Shown: piece by piece, positions 1 through 5,849 of the stretch
Position numbering within the stretch: position 1 is the stretch's first letter
Layout of the letters: each line of letters starts with the position of its first letter
Assembly: GCA_045611685.1 (NCBI GenBank)
Contig: JAZKXO010000021.1
Span: 1-19,779 of the forward strand
Source: SIG701 sp045611685
Lineage (GTDB): Bacteria; Bacillota; Clostridia; Oscillospirales; CAG-272
DNA length: 19,779 bases
Reading direction: 5' to 3'
Program-made: the position numbers and the translations under genes
The notes under the pieces: model-generated
Told to the model about the DNA's origin: nothing
Databases searched by the model: none
What the model saw: the letters and a program-made list of their open reading frames with translations, nothing else

Positions 1-1081
1 ATCGCTTGCGGCAGGCCTTGCAGCGTTAAATGTTGTAAAGATAATTACCGGTCTTGTAAACGCGTTTAAAGCATTTAAGGCCGCCCAGGAGGGCGCGACC
101 GTTGCACAATGGCTGCTAAACGCAGCGATGAACGCGAACCCGATCGGAATTATTATCGCAGCTATAACGGCGCTTGTGACCGCTTTCGTTGTTCTTTGGA
201 ATAAATCCGAGGCTTTCCGTCAATTTTGGATTGATCTCTGGGAAGGCATAAAGGACGCGCTCAGCGCGGCATGGGAATTTATTTCCGGCGTATTTACCGA
301 GGCCTGGGACATAATCAAAGAGACCGTCACCGGCGCGCTTGACTTTATAACTGAGGTTTTCAGCAGCGCATGGGAAGGCATCAAGGCGGTCTGGGACAAA
401 GTAACCGGATTTTTCTCGGATATTTGGGAAGGCATCAAAAAGACATTCGAGTCAGTAACCGACTTCTTCGGCGATCTTTTCGGCGACGCATGGGAAGGCA
501 TAAAGAAGGTCTGGGACACCGTAACCGGATTTTTCTCGGATATTTGGGAAGGAATAAAAGAGGTTTTCAAACCCGTCGGCTCGTTCTTTAGCGACATTTT
601 CGAGGGAGCAAAGAAGGGCATAGAAACGGTCTGGGACGGATTGACCGCAGTAGTAAAGGCGCCAATCAATTTACTAATTGACGGTCTAAACACTTTTATC
701 CGCGGCCTGAACAAAATACAAATCCCGGACTGGGTGCCGGCCGTAGGAGGCAAGGGCATCAACATCCCGACAATTCCGAAACTATACGCCGGCGGCGTCT
801 TGAGAAAGGGCCAGGTCGGATTGCTTGAAGGCAGCGGCGACGAGGCGGTGGTCCCGCTTGACCGGAACCGCGCATGGATCTCGGCGGTTGCGGCCGACAT
901 GAGGCGCGCCCTGCAGGCAGAAGGCGCAGGCAGCGGCATCGGCGGCACCGTAATCAATAACACATTCAACCAGACCAACAACAGCCCGAAAGCGCTCGAC
1001 CGTTTGGCAATCTACAGAGACACGCAGCGCCTGACGGACATGATGAAGGGAACGATGCGGAAGGAGGCGGCGAATGCTTAA
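1..1081 (+). CDS. Phage tail tape measure protein, C-terminal part (5' truncated by window)
   Basis: The frame is open from base 2 without a stop, so the ATG at 128 is internal and the gene begins outside the window. Tape measure proteins fill the siphovirus tail tube, set its length and help DNA pass into the cell. Visible features are the hydrophobic segment after NANPIG (IIIAAITALVTAFVVLW), typical of tape measure C-terminal regions, and a Trp/Phe-rich repeat area (WEGIKxVWDxVTGFFSDIW) built from 40-residue units. A glycine-rich part and a short Lys/Arg/Ala-rich end follow. The stop at 1079-1081 overlaps the next tail gene by 8 bp, and the GGAAGGAGG serving that gene lies inside this one. 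Product confidence is high; full length is unknown. Confidence 0.9.
   Translation, partial: SLAAGLAALNVVKIITGLVNAFKAFKAAQEGATVAQWLLNAAMNANPIGIIIAAITALVTAFVVLWNKSEAFRQFWIDLWEGIKDALSAAWEFISGVFTEAWDIIKETVTGALDFITEVFSSAWEGIKAVWDKVTGFFSDIWEGIKKTFESVTDFFGDLFGDAWEGIKKVWDTVTGFFSDIWEGIKEVFKPVGSFFSDIFEGAKKGIETVWDGLTAVVKAPINLLIDGLNTFIRGLNKIQIPDWVPAVGGKGINIPTIPKLYAGGVLRKGQVGLLEGSGDEAVVPLDRNRAWISAVAADMRRALQAEGAGSGIGGTVINNTFNQTNNSPKALDRLAIYRDTQRLTDMMKGTMRKEAANA
366..605 (+). repeat. Two imperfect 120-bp in-frame repeats in the tape measure gene
   Basis: The stretch starting near 366 (gcgcatgggaaggcatcaag) recurs 120 bp later near 486 with a few substitutions. Each copy encodes a 40-residue unit containing WEGIK, VW and VTGFFSDIWEGIK. 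Because the unit is an exact number of codons, gain or loss of a copy would change ruler length without a frameshift. A weaker half-unit (FFSDIFEGAKKG) continues after the second copy. Confidence 0.8.
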
Positions 1082-1859
1082 AATCACGGCTACAAACGCA
1101 TACAATAACAGCTTGCAGGTCACACAAAATTCTCTGTTTCGGGTGACGGCGGAGGGACTAAACCCTCCGCCGGGAACTATTTACACGGCAGAGATGGCCA
1201 GCAAAAACGGCAGCCTGTACAACACGAGCCGCGTCAACAACAGAAATATAATCTTGCATATTTGGCCGGCAGGACGCAACACGGAGGCGGCCCGCCTTGA
1301 GCTTTACAAGGTTTTTAAGGTTTCCAAATTTGTGCGCTTGCACATACAGACACCCGCCCGCGATTGTACGGCGGAGGGCTACATCGAGGACATGCCGTCC
1401 GATTTCGACCAGCCGGCACAGGAGATGCCCATCTCGATTATATGCCCCGACCCGTTTTTAATAGCCACCACAGCGACGGAGAAGACGCTGAACACGGCCG
1501 GAACGGCGGAGACGATAAACAACACGGGTGACTTCGAAAGCGGCGCCGTGTTTGAAATTACGGCCACAGGAGCGGTGGAGGGCTTGACGATCAGCAACGC
1601 AACGACCGGCGAGAGCTTCGGCATCGCGGTCACCCTTGCAGCGGGCGACAAGGTAACGCTGAACACGAAGCAAGGCGAAAAGGCGCTTTATTTGACCCGC
1701 AGCGGTCAGGCACCGGTGAACGCGTTAAACCTTATGACCGACGGCAGCGCCTGGCCAATCTTGCAGCCGGGCAACAACTCCGTCGCGTTTACCGCGACAA
1801 GCGGAGGCGCGAACGCCAGCATGAAAGTGACATTTTCCGCGCTTTACGGAGGCATCTAA
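1074..1859 (+). CDS. Distal tail protein (Dit-like, siphovirus tail family)
   Basis: This 261-residue protein follows the tape measure gene with an 8-bp overlap, the standard position of the distal tail protein that forms the ring joining tail tube and baseplate hub. It starts at ATG 1074 after GGAAGGAGG. The N-terminal half (residues 1-130) has the usual alternating beta pattern ending in a CPDPFL segment, common near the end of the Dit N-domain. The second half is Thr/Ala/Gly-rich and looks like a beta-sandwich or galectin-like domain. The call rests on position, size and general pattern rather than one diagnostic motif. Confidence 0.75.
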   Translation: MLKITATNAYNNSLQVTQNSLFRVTAEGLNPPPGTIYTAEMASKNGSLYNTSRVNNRNIILHIWPAGRNTEAARLELYKVFKVSKFVRLHIQTPARDCTAEGYIEDMPSDFDQPAQEMPISIICPDPFLIATTATEKTLNTAGTAETINNTGDFESGAVFEITATGAVEGLTISNATTGESFGIAVTLAAGDKVTLNTKQGEKALYLTRSGQAPVNALNLMTDGSAWPILQPGNNSVAFTATSGGANASMKVTFSALYGGI

Positions 1860-2918
1860 ATGCAAAGTACAATTTTTTATTTTTTGGATGACCAGCTCAA
1901 CATCCTGGCGGCGTTTGACACCTACAAAAGCGCGATTTTTACCGGGCGATATTACGAGCCGGGCGACTTCGAACTATACATCCCGGCAACGAAGCAGGCG
2001 CTGGAGCTTGCGCGGGCGGCGTCTTTTGTAACCAGGGCGGACAAGACCACGGCCTGCGGCATAATTGAGAAAATAGGCATCCAGAGCAGCGAGGAGGGCG
2101 ACTTCCTGCTGATTGCAGGACGGGACGCCGCGGCGCTTTTGGAGCGGCGCATCGTTTGGAAACAGACGACCTACAACGGCAAGGCGGAGAAGATCATCCG
2201 GAACCTGATAGAAACCGCATTTATTACGCCGGAAATCGCCGCGCGGGCCGTTTCCAATTTCGACCTGGCAGCAGAAATCGGCGAGAACACGCCCGTCCGG
2301 GTGCAGTATACCGGCGACACCATAGGCAGCGCCGTCCAGGCGATCTGCAGGACCACGGGCACCGGCTACCGCGTAACGCTTGACCTTCCTAACAAGCGGT
2401 TCGTGTTTGCGCTTTACAAGGGCACAGACCGCAGCTTCAACCAGAACACAAATCCATACGTTGTTTTTTCGTCGGATTTCGGAAACTTGATCTCGACGGC
2501 ATACGAGGAGGACGCGACGGAGGCAAAGAACGTCGCCCAGATTGCAGGAGAAGGCCAGGGCAACGAGCGGGTCAAGGTTGCGGTGGGCACCGCGTCCGGA
2601 CTTGCGCGCAATGAAACCTTCATAAACGGCCAGCAGCTAAGCAACAACGCCGGAGAGCTTGATGAACTAACTTATAAGAGCATCCTGGCTGAGGAAGGCA
2701 ACCAGGCGCTGGCGGAGCTAATAGCGACCAAGAGCATCGACGGAGAGGTCGCGCCGGCGTATAATTTCGAGCTCGGCCGCGATTATTTCCTCGGCGACAT
2801 AGTACAGATCGCGAATGAGTACGGATACCACATGCAGCCGCGCATTATTGAGGTAATAGAGAGCTGGGCCCCGGAGGGCTACACCTGCGTCCCGACTTTC
2901 GAGCAACAAACAAGCTGA
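1860..2918 (+). CDS. Siphovirus ReqiPepy6 Gp37-like tail protein (baseplate hub/tail-associated)
   Basis: This 352-residue protein begins immediately after the distal tail stop codon (ATG at 1860, GGAGG seven bases upstream). Its sequence resembles the Gp37-like siphovirus family: an N-terminal segment with FDTYKSAIFTGRYYEPGDFELYIP cut by charged loops, a central GDTIGSAVQAICRTTGTGY region, and a C-terminal FELGRDYFLGDIVQI followed by RIIEVIESW. Proteins of this family sit at the tail tip in place of, or as part of, the hub. It is the last tail gene before a terminator. No tail fibre or receptor-binding gene follows, which is unusual at this position. Confidence 0.8.
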   Translation: MQSTIFYFLDDQLNILAAFDTYKSAIFTGRYYEPGDFELYIPATKQALELARAASFVTRADKTTACGIIEKIGIQSSEEGDFLLIAGRDAAALLERRIVWKQTTYNGKAEKIIRNLIETAFITPEIAARAVSNFDLAAEIGENTPVRVQYTGDTIGSAVQAICRTTGTGYRVTLDLPNKRFVFALYKGTDRSFNQNTNPYVVFSSDFGNLISTAYEEDATEAKNVAQIAGEGQGNERVKVAVGTASGLARNETFINGQQLSNNAGELDELTYKSILAEEGNQALAELIATKSIDGEVAPAYNFELGRDYFLGDIVQIANEYGYHMQPRIIEVIESWAPEGYTCVPTFEQQTS

Positions 2919-2955
2919 CATTTTCTCCCCCATACTATAACGCTCACCGGAAAAG

Positions 2956-2982
2956 GCCGACGCGATCTGCGCCGGCTTTTTT
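2956..2982 (+). terminator. Rho-independent terminator after the tail genes
   Basis: GCCGACGC (2956-2963) pairs with GCGCCGGC (2969-2976) with one A-C mismatch across a 5-base loop, followed by TTTTTT (2977-2982). It lies 38 bp after the last tail gene and just before a new promoter, so it separates the late operon from the small-gene module. Confidence 0.8.
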
Positions 2983-3019
2983 CGTTGCAAAAAAAATATA
3001 AAAAAGTTTCAAAAACCGC

Positions 3020-3048
3020 TTGACTTCTTGACTATATAGGTATATACT
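3020..3048 (+). promoter_or_regulatory. Sigma-70-type promoter for the small-gene module
   Basis: TTGACT at 3020-3025 (-35, 5/6 match) and TATACT at 3043-3048 (-10, 5/6 match) are separated by exactly 17 bp. TTGACT is repeated at 3028-3033, and the spacer is A/T-rich with alternating TATA steps. This is the best consensus promoter in the window. It would give a short leader before the first small gene at 3083. Confidence 0.8.
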
Positions 3049-3082
3049 TATATCAGAAGGAAGGGAACAGGAGGAAAACAAA

Positions 3083-3256
3083 ATGAAAAGAAACTTAAAC
3101 GCGAAAGAGATTGAAACAAGAAAAAAAGACATTGAAAGAATTACAAAAGAGATCGAAAACATGACGAACCAGAAACGCCGGATTTTCCTGGAAGCTACCC
3201 GGAACATTTTACAGAACGAAGTAAACACCGGAATCGGCCACGTTTTCAAACACTAA
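3083..3256 (+). CDS. Small charged coiled-coil protein, unrecognised (57 aa)
   Basis: I do not recognise this 57-residue protein. It is the first gene behind the promoter at 3020-3048 and has a strong site (ACAGGAGGAAAACAAA) before ATG 3083. The first two thirds is Lys/Glu-rich with heptad-like spacing (KEIETRKKDIERITKEIENM) and should form one long helix or coiled coil; the end is mixed and carries GIGHVFKH. There is no signal peptide or membrane segment. The codons are more A-rich than in the tail genes. Function is unknown. Confidence 0.7.
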   Translation: MKRNLNAKEIETRKKDIERITKEIENMTNQKRRIFLEATRNILQNEVNTGIGHVFKH

Positions 3257-3275
3257 GAAAGAGGAGGACACGACA

Positions 3276-3536
3276 ATGACGACAACGAACTGGAAAACAT
3301 ACGAGGAGCTCACGGAAGAGCAAAAAGCAGAGGTTCGCGAGATTATACGCCGCCGCTGGATTGCAGACGCTAAGGCCGAAAGAAAATATTTTCCCAGAGG
3401 CTGGGCAGAACTTACGGAGATTATAGAACTCCTCAACGAGAACGACGAAACGACGCGGGCCATGATTGAAGACAACTGCGAACCGGACAACACAATGTAT
3501 ATTGAAGCCCTCGAGCAGTTAGAGGCGGAGCGCTAA
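3276..3536 (+). CDS. Small acidic hypothetical protein (86 aa)
   Basis: Not recognised. This 86-residue, Glu-rich, mainly helical protein starts at ATG 3276 behind the leader GGAGGACACGACA, which recurs before the next two genes. It has an amphipathic start (NWKTYEELTEEQKAEV), a basic patch (IIRRRWIADAKAERKYFPRGW) that might bind nucleic acid, and an acidic tail. No Cys cluster or transmembrane segment is present. Small acidic proteins in a unit with an independent promoter are plausible anti-defence candidates, but nothing in the sequence itself shows that. Confidence 0.7.
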   Translation: MTTTNWKTYEELTEEQKAEVREIIRRRWIADAKAERKYFPRGWAELTEIIELLNENDETTRAMIEDNCEPDNTMYIEALEQLEAER

Positions 3537-3556
3537 GAGAAACGGAGGACACGACA

Positions 3557-3904
3557 ATGACAAAGACATTAAATTACAAGCAGATTATAGAAATTATAGC
3601 AGCGATTGACAGCCTGGACGCATTTAACACGGCCTGCGGCGAGATTGACAGGAGTTTTCAAGCAGACAAAATCAGCTGGAAAGACCACGAACAACTTTAT
3701 AAGTTAGTAAGCCGCTTTTATAAACTTGTTGCAGAGGAACCGGAAGAGACAACACGAACAACATACAATTACAGCCGCACATATACAAAGAAGGAACCGG
3801 CGGAAACTTTCTGCTTGAGAATGAAGCAGCACGGACACCCGGCCTCGATCTGGCAAGGGCTGGACGGTTTCGGACAATTAGAGTATATTGTAAAATGGGA
3901 TTGA
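3557..3904 (+). CDS. Hypothetical protein (115 aa)
   Basis: Not recognised. It starts at ATG 3557 after GGAGGACACGACA, the same leader as the gene before. Residues 1-60 look helical (YKQIIEIIAAIDSLDAF...). A Thr/Tyr-rich stretch (TTRTTYNYSRTYTKKEP) acts as a linker at about 71-89, and the end contains FCLRMKQHGHPASIWQGL and a short aromatic C-terminus. The two-part build suggests a small helical domain joined to a short second element. It is transcribed with its neighbours, with 20-bp gaps on the upstream side and 14 bp downstream. Confidence 0.7.
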   Translation: MTKTLNYKQIIEIIAAIDSLDAFNTACGEIDRSFQADKISWKDHEQLYKLVSRFYKLVAEEPEETTRTTYNYSRTYTKKEPAETFCLRMKQHGHPASIWQGLDGFGQLEYIVKWD

Positions 3905-3918
3905 CGGAGGACACAACA

Positions 3919-4116
3919 ATGAAAAATTATATTGCTAAGTTTTGGAGAAGCAACCCGCAGCTGAAAAACGGCGGTTATGAGACAACGCGAGCCATTGAAG
4001 CGGAGAACGCGAGAGCAGCAAGAAAGAAAGCCAGGGAAATCGAAAACGGGGTCCTGTACGGCAGCCTGCGGCTCGTTGAGATCTCGGCAGCAAGAGACGA
4101 GGAGGGAAACGCATGA
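3919..4116 (+). CDS. Small basic hypothetical protein (65 aa)
   Basis: Not recognised. ATG 3919 is preceded by GGAGGACACAACA, a one-base variant of the leader on the two upstream genes, which decides this start over an in-frame ATG at 3895. The 65-residue product is basic in the middle (AIEAENARAARKKAREIENG, helical) with short beta-like edges: KNYIAKFWRSN at the front and VLYGSLRLVEI at the end. The shape is beta-alpha-beta. The stop overlaps the next start (ATGA at 4113). Confidence 0.65.
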   Translation: MKNYIAKFWRSNPQLKNGGYETTRAIEAENARAARKKAREIENGVLYGSLRLVEISAARDEEGNA

Positions 4117-4310
4117 GCGAGAAAAGGACAAGCGACGCCCAGCTCCGGGCCGTCGCGAAATACGACGCAGCAAACACGAAGCAAATTCTGCTGAAGTTGA
4201 ACAAGAACACCGACGCCGACATCCTGGTCGCGCTTGAGGCTTGCGGAAATATACAGGGCTACATCAAAGCGCTGATTCGCGCGGATCTTGCAAAGGAAGG
4301 GAAAAAATGA
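4113..4310 (+). CDS. Ribbon-helix-helix-like small DNA-binding protein (65 aa)
   Basis: The 65-residue protein has the pattern of Arc-type ribbon-helix-helix proteins common in Firmicutes mobile elements: a basic lead (KRTSDAQLRAVAKYDAAN), a short strand (TKQILLKLN), a helix with DADILVALEAC, and a final helix with NIQGYIKALIRADLAK. The QGYIKxLIRxD ending is typical of the group. Such dimers bind DNA through the strand and often repress their own operon, so it may control the promoter at 3020. It overlaps both neighbours by 4 bp (ATGA). The family call is by pattern; the target is inferred. Confidence 0.65.
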   Translation: MSEKRTSDAQLRAVAKYDAANTKQILLKLNKNTDADILVALEACGNIQGYIKALIRADLAKEGKK

Positions 4311-4531
4311 TAATACACGGCGCAAAAGAAACGGAATACTCCGATGCGGACCGCCCGGAAAAGGTCCGCGACTTTATCGAAAAAATAACAGCCTTGTGCA
4401 AAGAATACGGGTTCGTGATCGGACATGAGGACATCGGCGGTGCGTTTGAAATACACGACGAAAACAACCGCGACGGAATAGACGCAGAGTGGCTGGAGGC
4501 GGCCGTCTATATAAAGGACATCGCAGACTAA
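4307..4531 (+). CDS. Small acidic hypothetical protein (74 aa)
   Basis: Not recognised. This last gene of the module begins at ATG 4307 and overlaps the ribbon-helix-helix gene by 4 bp, so the two are probably translationally coupled. The 74-residue product is acidic: an amphipathic helix (RPEKVRDFIEKITALCKEYG), then strands containing GFVIGHEDIGGAFEIHD, then WLEAAVYIKDIAD. The DIGGAFEI segment looks like a small beta hairpin. The gene ends 23 bp before the attachment-site repeats. Confidence 0.65.
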   Translation: MIIHGAKETEYSDADRPEKVRDFIEKITALCKEYGFVIGHEDIGGAFEIHDENNRDGIDAEWLEAAVYIKDIAD

Positions 4532-4554
4532 CCAAAAGCGACCGGCGGAGCCGT

Positions 4555-4576
4555 TGACAGCGTACTGACAGCAAAA
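4555..4576 (+). repeat. Tandem 11-bp repeat pair, left arm (putative integrase arm sites)
   Basis: TGACAGCGTAC (4555-4565) is followed directly by TGACAGCAAAA (4566-4576). The same 11-bp unit recurs as two further tandem pairs on the other side of the tRNA-like core. The arrangement fits arm-type sites for an integrase with an N-terminal arm-binding domain, which the neighbouring integrase has. Confidence 0.7.
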
Positions 4577-4610
4577 AGCGCGGAAAGCCGCATAAAATAA
4601 GGCTTTGCGC

Positions 4611-4657
4611 CTTGCCTTTTAATCAAGGTGCCGCGGGTTCGAATCCCGCGTGCTTCA
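4611..4657 (+). other. attP core: 3' half of a tRNA-Lys(UUU)-like sequence
   Basis: The segment reads as a tRNA from the anticodon arm to the 3' end. An anticodon stem 4611-4615/4623-4627 (one mismatch) carries loop CTTTTAA (anticodon TTT at 4618-4620), followed by variable loop GTGCC, T arm GCGGG-TTCGAAT-CCCGC (4633-4649), acceptor 3' strand GTGCTTC (4650-4656) and discriminator A 4657. No D arm or matching 5' acceptor strand (GAAGCAC) lies upstream and no CCA follows, so it is not a functional tRNA gene. Phages that integrate into tRNA genes carry exactly such a 3' fragment to restore the gene. It lies about 130 bp beyond the integrase stop codon. Confidence 0.8.
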
Positions 4658-4672
4658 AACAAGGAAAAAACA

Positions 4673-4709
4673 GCGGAAAGCCCGTAAATGCGGCGCTTTC
4701 CGCGTTTTT
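4673..4709 (+). terminator. Rho-independent terminator between att core and integrase end
   Basis: GCGGAAAGC (4673-4681) pairs perfectly with GCTTTCCGC (4695-4703) across a 13-base loop, then GTTTTT. It would stop rightward transcripts of the small-gene module before they run antisense into the integrase. A sequence sharing the first ten bases, also able to fold, lies left of the core at 4580-4589. Confidence 0.75.
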
Positions 4710-4746
4710 CATTTATAGCCATATATATCTATATATTGCCGTTTAT

Positions 4747-4768
4747 TGACAGCAAAATGACAGCAAAA
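4747..4768 (+). repeat. Tandem 11-bp repeat pair, right arm, copy 1
   Basis: Two identical, abutting TGACAGCAAAA units (4747-4757 and 4758-4768). They are in the same orientation as the left-arm pair and about 90 bp from the tRNA-like core. Interpreted as integrase arm-type binding sites. Confidence 0.7.
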
Positions 4769-4777
4769 ACGGGCCCC

Positions 4778-4799
4778 TGTCAGCAGAATGTCAGCAGAA
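4778..4799 (+). repeat. Tandem 11-bp repeat pair, right arm, copy 2 (overlaps integrase stop)
   Basis: Two abutting TGTCAGCAGAA units (4778-4788 and 4789-4799), a two-base variant of TGACAGCAAAA. The last unit covers the integrase stop codon (4791-4793, minus strand), so the arm site and the gene end share sequence. Confidence 0.65.
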
Positions 4800-5846
4800 A
4801 ACGGCATCAATCCGCCCGCGGGCGTTTTCCTTTTCGGCATCCAAGTGCGCATATATACGGAGTATCATCTGCGCGCCGTTATGCCCCAGGAGGGCGCCCG
4901 CTTGTTTCAGGCTAATACCGGAATAATAGAGCTGCGTCGCATAGTTATGGCGGAACCAGTAAGCGGTCAGCTCAGGCCGCCCGAGCTTTTCGCGGATATG
5001 ATCCCAAAAACGGCGGTAAACGGATTTTGACACATCCGGGAACAGGAGGTCCGCAGCTTTCGCGCCGGACTTTGTACGGACATTGTACCACGGCGCGACG
5101 CGATCGACGACGGACGCAGGCAGCGGCACCGTCCGCAGGCTTTGGTCCGTTTTCGCGCAGGGACGCAAAACGGGCGCATTTTCCGGGAAGACGACGGTCT
5201 GCCGGACGGAGACATCCCGGCGGACCAGATCGACATCACAGAGCCGCAAACCGAGTGCTTCCTCGCGGCGCAGCCCGCAGCCGTAAAGAAGGAAAACAAA
5301 ACAATTTTCTTTTTCAGTAAAGGGCGCGGCGAGTAAATCTGCCGTTTCTGACGCCACAAAAGCCCGTTTTTCGCGTTTTTTGCGTTTCGGCGGTAAATTC
5401 ACCATACTGCAAGGGTTCGCGGCTAAAACGCCACAAAAAACGGCTTGTGCGCAGGCTTGCCGCAGCAGCGTCAACAGGATCTCGGCAGTCCGGCGCCGAT
5501 CTTGTAGAGAATTGACCGCGCGCTGGATTTCCGCCGGCGTAAGATCCCGCATCCGGAGACCGGCGAACAGCGGCCGCACATGATACCGCAGGCTGCGGTC
5601 ATACATCGCGCGGGTGTTTTCGGATTTCGCGGCCTTGAACGTAGAAATATAATCGGCGACAAAATCCCCGACGAAGGCGGAACCGGATGCGCGCGCGGTT
5701 TCCGCTTTCGCGTTTCGGATTTTGGCCTCGAGCTCTGCAACCGTTTTTCCGTAAAGGGAAACCCGGATGCGGCGCCCGTTTTCGTCATAGCCGGCCCGGA
5801 ATTGGTACTGATACCGACCATCGGCCCGGCGGGAATATTTCGCCAT
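4791..5846 (-). CDS. int: Tyrosine recombinase, phage integrase
   Basis: This 351-residue site-specific recombinase joins attP to the host attB. It has an N-terminal arm-binding segment (about 10-46, GRYQYQFRAGYDENGRRIRV), a core-binding SAM-like domain (about 58-145) and a C-terminal catalytic domain. Visible catalytic residues are R193 in GLRREEAL, K232, R299 in YWFRHNYAT, H322 in LLGH and the nucleophile Y332 in IYAHLD. The usual His of the HxxR box is Tyr296, a notable substitution. The start at 5846 has GGAAGGAG seven bases upstream, inside the end of the repressor gene, so repressor and integrase form a leftward pair three bases apart. The gene ends in the right-arm repeats of the attachment site. 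Confidence 0.95.
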   Translation of the reverse strand: MAKYSRRADGRYQYQFRAGYDENGRRIRVSLYGKTVAELEAKIRNAKAETARASGSAFVGDFVADYISTFKAAKSENTRAMYDRSLRYHVRPLFAGLRMRDLTPAEIQRAVNSLQDRRRTAEILLTLLRQACAQAVFCGVLAANPCSMVNLPPKRKKREKRAFVASETADLLAAPFTEKENCFVFLLYGCGLRREEALGLRLCDVDLVRRDVSVRQTVVFPENAPVLRPCAKTDQSLRTVPLPASVVDRVAPWYNVRTKSGAKAADLLFPDVSKSVYRRFWDHIREKLGRPELTAYWFRHNYATQLYYSGISLKQAGALLGHNGAQMILRIYAHLDAEKENARGRIDAVFC

Positions 5847-5849
5847 TGT

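Noticed and set aside
366..605. CRISPR-like or transposon-like repeats
   Set aside because: The repeats are long, in frame, contiguous and inside the tape measure gene, without spacers or terminal inverted repeats. No CRISPR array or insertion sequence was seen anywhere in the window.
220..981. Long minus-strand open frame (253 codons) opposite the tape measure gene
   Set aside because: It is antisense to a clear tail gene with repeats, has no ribosome binding site in context, and its protein is low-complexity Ser/Pro-rich, as expected from complementing the repeat codons.
4601..4657. A complete functional tRNA gene
   Set aside because: Only the anticodon arm, T arm and 3' acceptor strand are present; no D arm or 5' acceptor strand precedes it and no CCA follows, so it is an attachment-site fragment.
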